Source of the DNA: Klebsiella pneumoniae
Lineage (GTDB): Bacteria; Pseudomonadota; Gammaproteobacteria; Ga0077536
Direction of reading: 5' to 3'
Assembly: GCA_945861225.1 (NCBI GenBank)
Contig: CAMATU010000024.1
Location: 1-33,650 of the forward strand
Length of the DNA: 33,650 bases
Positions 6,702 through 14,509 of this stretch are shown piece by piece. The first letter of the stretch is position 1. Each line of letters begins with the position of its first letter. A program made the translations under genes and the position numbers. Below the pieces are notes generated by a model. The model had not been told where the DNA came from. It did no database searches and was given only the letters and a program-made list of their open reading frames with translations.

Positions 6702-9700
6702 TTAGCAAGCCAACGCCTCGCCTTCCAGGTTCGCCACAGGGGGCATCTCAATGACCGGCCCGACAGCGATTTCCGGCGTGTCCAATGCCTGCAGAACGGC
6801 ATCGAGCAAGATCCCAGGGCGGGTCACCGGTTGCTGAAGGGTGGCGTGGAATTGTGAAGAATCGAGATGGAGCAACTCCGCGACCGTACACAGCGGAATC
6901 AGCCGCACGTTCGGATCAGCGGCACGCAGCTGGGTCACCAGTGAATTCCCTTCGCGGGCCAGCCAGCGGTAGTCGAAGAACACCACGGAAGAAGCATGGC
7001 GCTTAAGCGCAGCACATGCCGCCGCGAGGGAAGCCACGCCCTCCGTAGTCATGCCCTGCAAGGTCAACTCGGCCGTCAAGGCAGCGCAGCGTGGCGGGTA
7101 ATCGCATAGGACCAGTGCATGCCACCTTGCGAAGCGCGCTAACGGTGCCGCTTCCGGTTCCATTTCAATTTCGGTGCCGCGCGGCAGCGTGAACCAGAAC
7201 GTCGAGCCGACGCCCAGCGTACTTTCGACCCCAAGCTCGCCGCCTAGCGCCTGTACAAGCTTCTGCGAAATTGAGAGCCCAAGACCGGTGCCACCGAATT
7301 GGCGGGAGATTGAACTATCGGCCTGCGAGAATTTCTCAAAGATCGCGGCCTGCCGATTGGCAGCAAGGCCAATTCCGGTGTCGTGCACGGCCAGGTGCAG
7401 CCCCCCCGTCGCAGCGCGCGTAACGTCAACGATGACGCCCCCTTCGGCGGTGAACTTGAGCGCGTTGCCCACCAGATTCGCAAGCACCTGCCGGAACCGC
7501 GTCGGATCGGATTCGAGAATTGCAGGCGCCAGAGGGTCCCATCGCAAGGTGAGTTCGAGACCCCGCATTACCGCGCGGGGCACCATCAGGTCGAGCACTT
7601 CCGCGCAGATCTCACGCGGCCCGAAGAACATGTGCTCGATCTGCAGATTACCGGATTCAATCTTCGAGATATCCAGAATGTCATTGAGGACCGACAGCAA
7701 CAGCTGACCGGACTGCTGCGAGGTTGCGACCAGCGACTGCTGATCCACGCTCAAAGCCGAACTGCTCAGCAGTTCCAGACACCCCAGCACACCGTTCAGC
7801 GGTGTTCGAATCTCGTGGCCCATGACCGACAGGAATTCACCCTTCGCGCGATTCGCGTCATCCGCGGCATTGCGCGCTGCGATCAACGCGATTTCATTTT
7901 CCTTTAAGACGGAGACGTCGAGGTAGGTGCCGACCAGCCCGATGATTTCGCCTTGCGCATCGCGCAGGGCCGCTTTCGAGTAGCTCACCCATTGCGATTT
8001 TTCGTTTTCCATTGTGATGTGCAAGACATGCTCGTTGACCTCCGTGCCCGACTCTATCGTCTCAAGGTCAGTCAACTCGTATGCCGCTATATCTGCCAGC
8101 GAGTAGCCGAGATCATGCAAAGAGAGTCCGACGACACTCGTATAGCCGTTATCTTCGGCGAACGCCTTGTTGGAACCCAGATAGCGCCCCTTGCGGTTCT
8201 TCCAGAACACGCGCTGCGGCAGCATGTCGAGCACTGTGCGCAGCAAGGTCTCTGATTCTTGCAGGCGTTGCGCCGAGCGCTTGCGCTCTGTGATATCCAT
8301 GTTGGTGCCAACCGCGAGCAGCGGTTTGCCCGTGGTATCCCGCTGCACTACCTGGCCGCGATCGAGCACCCAAACCCAACCACCCTGCCCGTCCTTGACG
8401 CGATACTCCGCCTCGAAGAACTGCGCGGCTCCCGTGAGATGCGCCGCGAGCGCGCGCTCGACAATCAGCGTATCTGCGGGGTGAATCAAGTTCCAGATTT
8501 CAGTAATTGAGACGGTGCGCCGGTCGCCCACTCCATGCAGCTCGCTCCACTTCGGATTCACGCGCACCAGGTCAGCGGGGAAATCCCATTCCCAGGTGCC
8601 GAGATCGCCCCCTCTCACCACCAAATTCAGACGGGTTTCGCTCTCGTGGAGCGCGATTTCGTTCTTCTTGAGCGCATCAATGTCGAACAGCACGCCATCG
8701 GCAAAGGTGGCGGCGCCATCGAGCCCCACCACCAGTGCGCCATGACTCGCAATCCAGCGTTCGGTGCCGTTGCGGTGCCGGATACGGTACTGTGTCTGCC
8801 AGGATTCGCCGCTGGCGAGCGCCAAGCGCACGCGGCGATCGAAGTCTGCGAAATCGTCCGGATTGATCAGCGTGACGAACGAGTGCGCTGCGGGGCCCAC
8901 GAAGGCCGCCGCCGGATAACCAGTGAATTTCTCGATGCCGTCCGCGATAAAGACGATTGACCAGTCATTGTCGAGTCGACAGCGAAACGGCACGCCGAGC
9001 GTATTCGCGACAATCGACGCCAGCAGTCCTTCCCGATTGGTGACGTTGAGTTCGGCCTGTTTGCGCGCCGAGATATCGAGCAGCGTGCCGGTGAAAATCA
9101 AGCCGCCCTCGGGCGTGGCACGCGGTGTGGAGTGCCCGGCGAGCCAGCGGATCTGGCCATCGGCACGTGCTACCCGAAATTCATGTGTCCAATCGCCGCG
9201 CGTCGCGACGGCCGCGGCGAGGGACTGCGTTAGCGCCTCCTGGTCGACCCGGTGGACCTGCGCGATCAGAATTTCGAGCGGGAAAGCCGTCGCCTCGCCT
9301 GGGAGTTCGAAAAACTCATGCAGCCGCGCGCTGTATGATTCGACCTGACTGAGGCCGGCGGAAGAATGCGTGAATTCAAAAATTACACCAGCGAAATTTT
9401 GGATCAGTCTGGTCTCACGCGCAGTCAGGGTCTCGAGCTCGGCGGCGGCGAGACGCTGCGCTGTGATATCGGTCAACGATCCAGCGATGCGCGTCGCGCG
9501 ACCGCTGGATCCCCAGATTGCCTGACCCCGCGAAGAGACCCAGCAGTAGTTGCCATCCGCGCAACGCAAACGGAACTGCGTGGCATACGGTGTCCGGTCG
9601 CGCAGATGGGCTGTGACACAATCCTTGAAGCGCGTCAGGTCTGCCGGATGTATAAGTGCATTAAAATCGGCGGCGTTACACGGCAGCGCCGCCAGCGGGA

Positions 9701-10580
9701 GACCGAGCAGATCGGCCAACCGCGGTGAGAAATACAACTCATCGCGCACGAGATCGATGTCCCAGATGACCGCTGCAGCGCCGTTGACCGCGAGATCGAA
9801 GCGCTCAAGAAGGCGCTCAAGCGCTGCCTCGCTCGTGCGCCTCGCGCTGCTGGCGCGTTTCAAGGTGTCGACGAGAACGCGGATCTCATGCACCCTGATT
9901 TGATTGACCGAATTCAACGCAGTGCTCAAGTCTGGTGCCGCCGCGGCGTGTGAGAGTTGCGTGACCGGCGCGATCACCTGACGCTGAATAATCGCGAGCA
10001 CCACGCCGAACAGCGGCAGCAGAAAGCCGAGCACCCAAACCACCTGGCGCCGGAAGGCGCCAATGTATTCGGCCTGCAGCGCCGTGGAATCGAGCACCAC
10101 GTACACGAAACCCCCACGGCGGGTCGCCTCACCCGCTGGTAATATCACGCGTACTGCGCAGACCACCTGCGCGGCCGGCGCGTCGATTTCGCAGCGTTTG
10201 ATCGTGCCCCGGGAGAGCTTGTGCAACAGATCCCAAACCTTGCGCGGCAATGCGACGGCTGGCGTATCGATAAGATTCAAGCGGCTCGCGGCATAAACCC
10301 GGGCCCCCGCAGTGACGACGATATCGCGCACGTCCGCTTCGGCACTCATGGCACTCACCAGGCGTGAGACCTGCCGGTGATCCGCCAAGGTGCCCACGAT
10401 GTTCGCGATGCTGTGCGCCACCAGTTCACCACGCTGCGCCAGCTGTTTATTGGTCGATTCCTGCATCGCCTGCTGCAAGCCGAACAGGATCACCCCCGCA
10501 AACAGCGAACCCAGCACCAGGAATGGCACCAGCAGCTGTTGCTTCAGCGACACCAACCGGGGGGACTCAGGGGAGTTCAT
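6702..10580 (-). CDS. Membrane hybrid sensor histidine kinase with about five PAS domains and a decayed receiver
   Basis: A 1292-aa kinase. Transmembrane segments at about 15-37 and 180-199 bracket a periplasmic sensor domain of about 140 residues. A HAMP-like linker (200-250) is followed by PAS-type domains at about 260-378, 385-507, 515-640, 645-765 and 770-892. The HisKA domain has phospho-acceptor H922 in GHEIRTPLNG. The ATPase domain shows the N box (NLVGNALKF, 1035-1043), DTGIGL (1067-1072) and GGTGLGLSI. The C-terminal receiver (about 1152-1270) keeps D1203, but the conserved Lys is replaced (QQPVTRP), so phosphotransfer through it is doubtful. The start overlaps the binding-protein gene by 14 bp. 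No response regulator or Hpt gene is nearby. The kinase call is certain; the signal is unknown. Confidence 0.95.
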   Translation of the reverse strand: MNSPESPRLVSLKQQLLVPFLVLGSLFAGVILFGLQQAMQESTNKQLAQRGELVAHSIANIVGTLADHRQVSRLVSAMSAEADVRDIVVTAGARVYAASRLNLIDTPAVALPRKVWDLLHKLSRGTIKRCEIDAPAAQVVCAVRVILPAGEATRRGGFVYVVLDSTALQAEYIGAFRRQVVWVLGFLLPLFGVVLAIIQRQVIAPVTQLSHAAAAPDLSTALNSVNQIRVHEIRVLVDTLKRASSARRTSEAALERLLERFDLAVNGAAAVIWDIDLVRDELYFSPRLADLLGLPLAALPCNAADFNALIHPADLTRFKDCVTAHLRDRTPYATQFRLRCADGNYCWVSSRGQAIWGSSGRATRIAGSLTDITAQRLAAAELETLTARETRLIQNFAGVIFEFTHSSAGLSQVESYSARLHEFFELPGEATAFPLEILIAQVHRVDQEALTQSLAAAVATRGDWTHEFRVARADGQIRWLAGHSTPRATPEGGLIFTGTLLDISARKQAELNVTNREGLLASIVANTLGVPFRCRLDNDWSIVFIADGIEKFTGYPAAAFVGPAAHSFVTLINPDDFADFDRRVRLALASGESWQTQYRIRHRNGTERWIASHGALVVGLDGAATFADGVLFDIDALKKNEIALHESETRLNLVVRGGDLGTWEWDFPADLVRVNPKWSELHGVGDRRTVSITEIWNLIHPADTLIVERALAAHLTGAAQFFEAEYRVKDGQGGWVWVLDRGQVVQRDTTGKPLLAVGTNMDITERKRSAQRLQESETLLRTVLDMLPQRVFWKNRKGRYLGSNKAFAEDNGYTSVVGLSLHDLGYSLADIAAYELTDLETIESGTEVNEHVLHITMENEKSQWVSYSKAALRDAQGEIIGLVGTYLDVSVLKENEIALIAARNAADDANRAKGEFLSVMGHEIRTPLNGVLGCLELLSSSALSVDQQSLVATSQQSGQLLLSVLNDILDISKIESGNLQIEHMFFGPREICAEVLDLMVPRAVMRGLELTLRWDPLAPAILESDPTRFRQVLANLVGNALKFTAEGGVIVDVTRAATGGLHLAVHDTGIGLAANRQAAIFEKFSQADSSISRQFGGTGLGLSISQKLVQALGGELGVESTLGVGSTFWFTLPRGTEIEMEPEAAPLARFARWHALVLCDYPPRCAALTAELTLQGMTTEGVASLAAACAALKRHASSVVFFDYRWLAREGNSLVTQLRAADPNVRLIPLCTVAELLHLDSSQFHATLQQPVTRPGILLDAVLQALDTPEIAVGPVIEMPPVANLEGEALAC

Positions 10581-11595
10581 GCTGGGCCACTTGCTGCCTG
10601 TCGATCAGGGAATTCAAATCACCGGTCGTCAGGGGCGGCCCTGGTTCGCCGGCGGCGCGCAAGGTGTCGGCCGCTGCGCGAAGGATTCGCGGCAGGGTTT
10701 CCAGACCGCCCAACAGCGCCATCTGATCCGATGCCCCGAGCAGGCGAATATCCGAACTGAGCTGGCGGGCAATTTCAGCGGCTTCGACTCCGAGATAGGG
10801 GGCTAGCAGGGCATGCGCCTGCGCGGGATGCTGGGCCGCATAATCCACCGCCCGCCAGTACGCGCGCTTGAAGGCGGCCAGCCGTGCTGGCGTCTGCGCG
10901 ACGAGCGCAGCGTCAATCACCAGGAAATCGGGGATGCCGTCGGCCAGCGACTTTGAGTCGAAGACGGCATGAACTGTCTGTTTGCTCAGGAGCTCAAATG
11001 AGTATGGCGGATAGGTCACGGCGGCATCGATAGTCCGCTCCGCAAGACGCGCGTTGAGTTCATTCTCAGGGCTTGGCACCAAGGTAACGTCCTGGATAGT
11101 CAGACCGCTCGCTGCCAAGGCCATCGACAACACGTAAAGGTTGACCGAATCCGGTTCAAGACCGATGCGCTTGCCCTTCAGAGCTGCCACATCCCGGATT
11201 TCCGGTGCGGCGAAAATCACGTCGCCGCCCTGCGAAAAATCGCTGACCAGCACAATGCGCGGGGGGCGGTGACTGCGGGTACGGGCCAGCAACACTTCGA
11301 TCGGCGTACCGAAAAAGCCATCGAGCTGGCCACGCTCGAAGGCACGGCGCTGATCGGTGAGCGAACCGAATTCGAGCAGCTTGACCGCGAGGCCCTCGTC
11401 AGCGAAGTAGTTCAGATCGCGTGCCAGATAAGCAAAACTATAGCCCGGCCGCGGATTGATCCCGATGCGCAGCGGTGGGTCGGGCGGCGCACTGCAACTC
11501 ATCAAACCCGCCAGCACGCACAGCAGGCTGCAGAGTCCGGACTTACGCTGCGGGCGCCAAGGGTGCCACTGCTCACGCAGCGGTTCGTGGTTCAT
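10567..11595 (-). CDS. NMT1/SsuA-like solute-binding lipoprotein
   Basis: A 342-aa periplasmic-binding-protein-like lipoprotein. The signal segment LCSLLCVLAGLMSC ends in a lipobox with lipidated C34. The mature part follows the NMT1/THI5/SsuA pattern: LRIGINPRPGYSFAYLARD, then YFADEGLAVKL, then a GKRIGLEPDSVNLYVL hinge region. These proteins bind riboflavin or thiamine precursors, taurine, sulfonates or similar small molecules. No ABC permease or ATPase is encoded here; instead the gene overlaps the histidine kinase by 14 bp. It may therefore present a ligand to the kinase's periplasmic domain rather than serve transport (inference). The start at 11595 gives a proper signal peptide; the frame is open to 11691, but that extension would bury it. 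Confidence 0.85.
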   Translation of the reverse strand: MNHEPLREQWHPWRPQRKSGLCSLLCVLAGLMSCSAPPDPPLRIGINPRPGYSFAYLARDLNYFADEGLAVKLLEFGSLTDQRRAFERGQLDGFFGTPIEVLLARTRSHRPPRIVLVSDFSQGGDVIFAAPEIRDVAALKGKRIGLEPDSVNLYVLSMALAASGLTIQDVTLVPSPENELNARLAERTIDAAVTYPPYSFELLSKQTVHAVFDSKSLADGIPDFLVIDAALVAQTPARLAAFKRAYWRAVDYAAQHPAQAHALLAPYLGVEAAEIARQLSSDIRLLGASDQMALLGGLETLPRILRAAADTLRAAGEPGPPLTTGDLNSLIDRQQVAQHELP

Positions 11596-11805
11596 GGTGG
11601 CCTGTTTCCGAGCGGCATTGGACTTGTAGCGGGCCCCGGCGGGGAATGCTTGAGCCCACTCTGGTGGGCGTTTTGCGCAATCCTCGGTCACCGTCCTGGA
11701 AACCGCAGTTTAACGACGCGTTATCCAGCAGCAGATTCGCGGCACCACTGCGGATTGCGCTACGCTTGCCCAACCTGTTAATGCTTATTTAAGGAGCGGA
11801 ATCTT

Positions 11806-12270
11806 ATGCCCATCGCCAAACTCCAGCGGACCGTCAACGCGCCACACCCCTATTGCTGGGACTGGCTGGCAGATTTCGGCGCCCTCGATAAATTACATCC
11901 GCCCGGCAATCTCAGCGAATTCCGCTGTGAGGGGAACCACGTGGGCGCGCGCCGCTTTGCGCGCTTCAAACCTGAAATGCAGATCGCAGGGCAGATCATT
12001 GAACGCCTGGATGTGGCGCATGCCCCGCACGTACTGGCCTATTCCATCGTCGAGAATTATCCGCTGCCCATGCTGGACTATGTTGCAGTGGTGACTTTTG
12101 CCACCCTGGATGCCGGGCATACTCAGATCAGCTGGGAAGGGCATTACACCGAGGCCGGCTTGCCAGCTGCGCAGATGGACGGCTTATTGTGCGATTTCTA
12201 CGAGTTGTTTCTCGGCAATATTGAAAAGGCGTATGCGCTGGGCCGCAAGCCGGGCGAATCGCCGTACTGA
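11806..12270 (+). CDS. SRPBCC-superfamily (polyketide cyclase-like) protein
   Basis: A 154-aa START/Bet v1-fold protein. The pattern is typical of the SRPBCC superfamily: an N-terminal IAKLQRTVNAPHPYCWDWLADF, where the domain begins with a strand and an Ala-Pro followed by a W-x-x-[LI]-x-[DN]-F helix, then alternating strands and a long C-terminal helix (GLLCDFYELFLGNIEKAYAL). Such proteins bind hydrophobic ligands in a deep pocket and sometimes act as cyclases or aromatases. A canonical AAGGAG ribosome site lies 10 bases before the ATG. It is divergent from the binding-protein/kinase pair and convergent with the Rid gene. Its job may be binding or turnover of a hydrophobic intermediate of the neighbouring oxygenase pathway. 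Confidence 0.75.
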   Translation: MPIAKLQRTVNAPHPYCWDWLADFGALDKLHPPGNLSEFRCEGNHVGARRFARFKPEMQIAGQIIERLDVAHAPHVLAYSIVENYPLPMLDYVAVVTFATLDAGHTQISWEGHYTEAGLPAAQMDGLLCDFYELFLGNIEKAYALGRKPGESPY

Positions 12271-12281
12271 CACCCGCGCCA

Positions 12282-12680
12282 TTAGTCAGGGATGTAGGCG
12301 TTGACCTGAATTTCCACGATCTGGCCTGGAAAAGTTAGCGCCATCACCCCGATTCCCGTCCAGGTCGGCGGGGGATTCGCGCGTAATAGATAGCGATCTT
12401 TGATCTCGATGAAGGTCTGTAGCTGTTCCTGAATTCCCACGTGGTAGGTCACCATCGAATAAACGTGTTCGAATCCCGCGCCCGCCTCATTCAGCACCAG
12501 CTTGACGTTCTCCCAGGCCTGAATGATCTGGGCTTCTTCGCCCGTGACGACTTGCATATTGGCATCGCGCCCGACCTGGCCCGCGCAGGTCAGCCACGGG
12601 CCGATCCGCACAGCTGGCGCGTAGTGAAAACGTTGGAAAATATTCTGCATCGAGGGGGGAACGATGGTGTGTCGCTGCAT
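12282..12680 (-). CDS. RidA/YjgF-family protein lacking the catalytic arginine
   Basis: A 132-aa protein of the YjgF/YER057c/UK114 family, typically trimeric. The early strand block WLTCAGQVGRDAN and the end FPGQIVEIQVNAYIPD match the family. In true RidA an arginine (R105 in E. coli) binds the carboxylate of enamine/imine substrates. Here the aligned segment is PPPTWTGIGVMAL, with Trp107 in its place, so imine deaminase activity is unlikely and this is one of the non-RidA subgroups. Such subgroup members often sit in catabolic clusters for aromatic or N-heterocyclic compounds. A GGAGG ribosome site precedes the ATG. It is divergent from the flavin monooxygenase/tmo operon. Confidence 0.88.
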   Translation of the reverse strand: MQRHTIVPPSMQNIFQRFHYAPAVRIGPWLTCAGQVGRDANMQVVTGEEAQIIQAWENVKLVLNEAGAGFEHVYSMVTYHVGIQEQLQTFIEIKDRYLLRANPPPTWTGIGVMALTFPGQIVEIQVNAYIPD

Positions 12681-13007
12681 GGTGCCTCCGCGTACGCGTT
12701 GATGATCCTGGAAACGGCAGATGAACTTGGTTCGGTTTGGTTCAGTCTGGCGCTAAGCAACGTACACAAGCGCGGGTGACCTGAATAGAGGCCGGATTCG
12801 CTCCGCAGCGCGAAATTGCGCACCGTGCAGTGCGCCGCAGCGCGGATTATTCCTAAAAAGAACAAAACGCCAACAAGCATGAATCTAATTGCATGCCATG
12901 CGCTTCGCCGCTACGCTCGGCTGGCCGCTTAGGACAGCTCCAGGTCATCGCCGGCAGTTTCCGCGTTATCCATCTCCATCTTTTATCAATTGCAGAGAGT
13001 GTCCATT
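12681..13007. promoter_or_regulatory. 327-bp divergent control region of the oxygenase operon
   Basis: This gene-free gap lies between the Rid gene (minus) and the flavin monooxygenase/tmo operon (plus), so it should contain promoters for both. The one clear structure is a perfect 6-6-6 inverted repeat, GCGCAC-N6-GTGCGC, at 12818-12835, flanked by direct copies of CCGCAGCGCG at 12803-12812 and 12835-12844. These could form an operator for a dimeric regulator. No sigma-54 -24/-12 element was found, although such elements control several tmo-type operons. Confidence 0.4.
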
Positions 13008-14477
13008 ATGCAAGCAGCGGCCCCCTCCTCCCCGCGTATCCTCATCATCGGCGCTGGCGGCGGCGCGATCTGCATGGCGATCAACCTCAAACGTGCCGGC
13101 ATCGAAGACTTCGTGATGCTCGAGAAGTCGCATGGTATCGGCGGTACCTGGTGGCATAACCAATATCCTGGCGCGGAGTGCGACGTGCAGTCGCACCTGT
13201 ATTCCTACTCGTTCGAACCGAAGCTGGACTGGTCGCGGCCCTTCGCGGGCCAGGCCGAAATTCTGCAGTACTTGAATTTCTGCGCCGACAAATACGACGT
13301 GCGGCGCCATATTCAACTGAACACTGGCGTCACCGGCCTGACCTGGAGCGACGCTCGCCAACGCTGGAGTGTCGAGACCACCACCGGACAGCGGCTCGAG
13401 GCCCAGATTGTCGTCAGTGCACTCGGTATGTTCAATGAGCTGGTGTGGCCTTCAATCCCCGGCATCGACGATTTCAAAGGCACGAAATTCCACTCCGCAC
13501 AGTGGAACCAGACACACGATTTGACCGGCGAGCGGGTCGGCGTGATCGGCATCGCGGCGAGTGCGATCCAGTTCGTGCCCGAGATCGCACCCAAGGTTAG
13601 CAAACTGCACCTGTATCAACGTACCGCGAACTGGGTGGTGCCGAAAGGCAACACGCCGTACACCGCCGAACAACTGGCTTATTTTCGCGCGCACCCGGAG
13701 GCCGTAGCGCAGAACCGGCAGGATATTTATAACGTCTGGAATACCCTCGCGCAGTTCAAAGACAAGCCGAAAATGGCCGAGATCGAAGCCTCTGGTCTGG
13801 CCCGAATCGCTGAGGTCAGGGATCCTGAAACCCGCTGCAATCTAACCCCACAACATCCGTTCGGCTGCCGGCGCCCGCTGTTCTCAGATGTTTACTATCC
13901 AGTGTTCAATCGCGATAACGTTGAACTGATCACCGAGGACATCGCGCGCATTACGGCCACCGGTATTGAAACCCGCGCTGGCGGGCATCGCGAACTCGAT
14001 ACGATTGTCTTTTCGACTGGCTTCAAGACCACCAAATATCTCACCGCAATGGCGGTGAAGGGGCGCGACGGACGGGACATCAACGAGGCCTGGAGCGATG
14101 GCGCACAGGCCTATCTGGGGGTGACTACCGCCGGCTTTCCGAATCTCTTCATGCTGTATGGCCCGAATACCAACCAGGGTTCAATCCTGTTCATGATCGA
14201 ACAGCAGGTAGGCTACATCGTGCGTCAAATCCAGCACATGGATCAGCAGCAGATCGCCTGGATCGATGTCCGACCCGACATCATGGCTGCCTTCAATGCG
14301 CAGATGCAGGAAGACGTCAAAGACATCGACGTCTGGCAGGCCTCCTGCGGTGGCGAATATTATTATCGCTCACCCACCGGCCGCTTCGTAACGAATTATC
14401 CGGGCACCATGGATGACTTCGCGGCGCAGATGCGGCGAGTGGAGCCGAACGCATTCGAATTCGCGAAGGCCGTTTGA
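13008..14477 (+). CDS. Flavin-dependent monooxygenase, type I Baeyer-Villiger-like
   Basis: A 489-aa FAD- and NAD(P)H-binding monooxygenase that would insert oxygen into a ketone (giving an ester or lactone) or oxidise N or S. The FAD Rossmann motif is GAGGGA (residues 15-20). GGTWWHNQYPGAECD (about 45-59) matches the second BVMO fingerprint, and F156-K-G158-T-K-F-H162-S-A-Q-W166 is the FxGxxxHxxxW signature. The NADPH Rossmann motif is GIAASA (181-186), with the second Gly of GxGxx(A/G) replaced by Ala. The ATG at 13008 follows a GAGAG site; a longer TTG start at 12990 is less likely. It lies 32 bp before the hydroxylase gene, so it is probably the first gene of the tmo-type operon. Confidence 0.9.
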   Translation: MQAAAPSSPRILIIGAGGGAICMAINLKRAGIEDFVMLEKSHGIGGTWWHNQYPGAECDVQSHLYSYSFEPKLDWSRPFAGQAEILQYLNFCADKYDVRRHIQLNTGVTGLTWSDARQRWSVETTTGQRLEAQIVVSALGMFNELVWPSIPGIDDFKGTKFHSAQWNQTHDLTGERVGVIGIAASAIQFVPEIAPKVSKLHLYQRTANWVVPKGNTPYTAEQLAYFRAHPEAVAQNRQDIYNVWNTLAQFKDKPKMAEIEASGLARIAEVRDPETRCNLTPQHPFGCRRPLFSDVYYPVFNRDNVELITEDIARITATGIETRAGGHRELDTIVFSTGFKTTKYLTAMAVKGRDGRDINEAWSDGAQAYLGVTTAGFPNLFMLYGPNTNQGSILFMIEQQVGYIVRQIQHMDQQQIAWIDVRPDIMAAFNAQMQEDVKDIDVWQASCGGEYYYRSPTGRFVTNYPGTMDDFAAQMRRVEPNAFEFAKAV

Positions 14478-14509
14478 CCACCGTTCCTTAAACCCTGCGA
14501 GGCACCTGC

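Noticed and set aside
12681..13007. Sigma-54 promoter for the tmo-type operon
   Set aside because: No TGGC-N8-TTGC-like -24/-12 element with the correct spacing was found.
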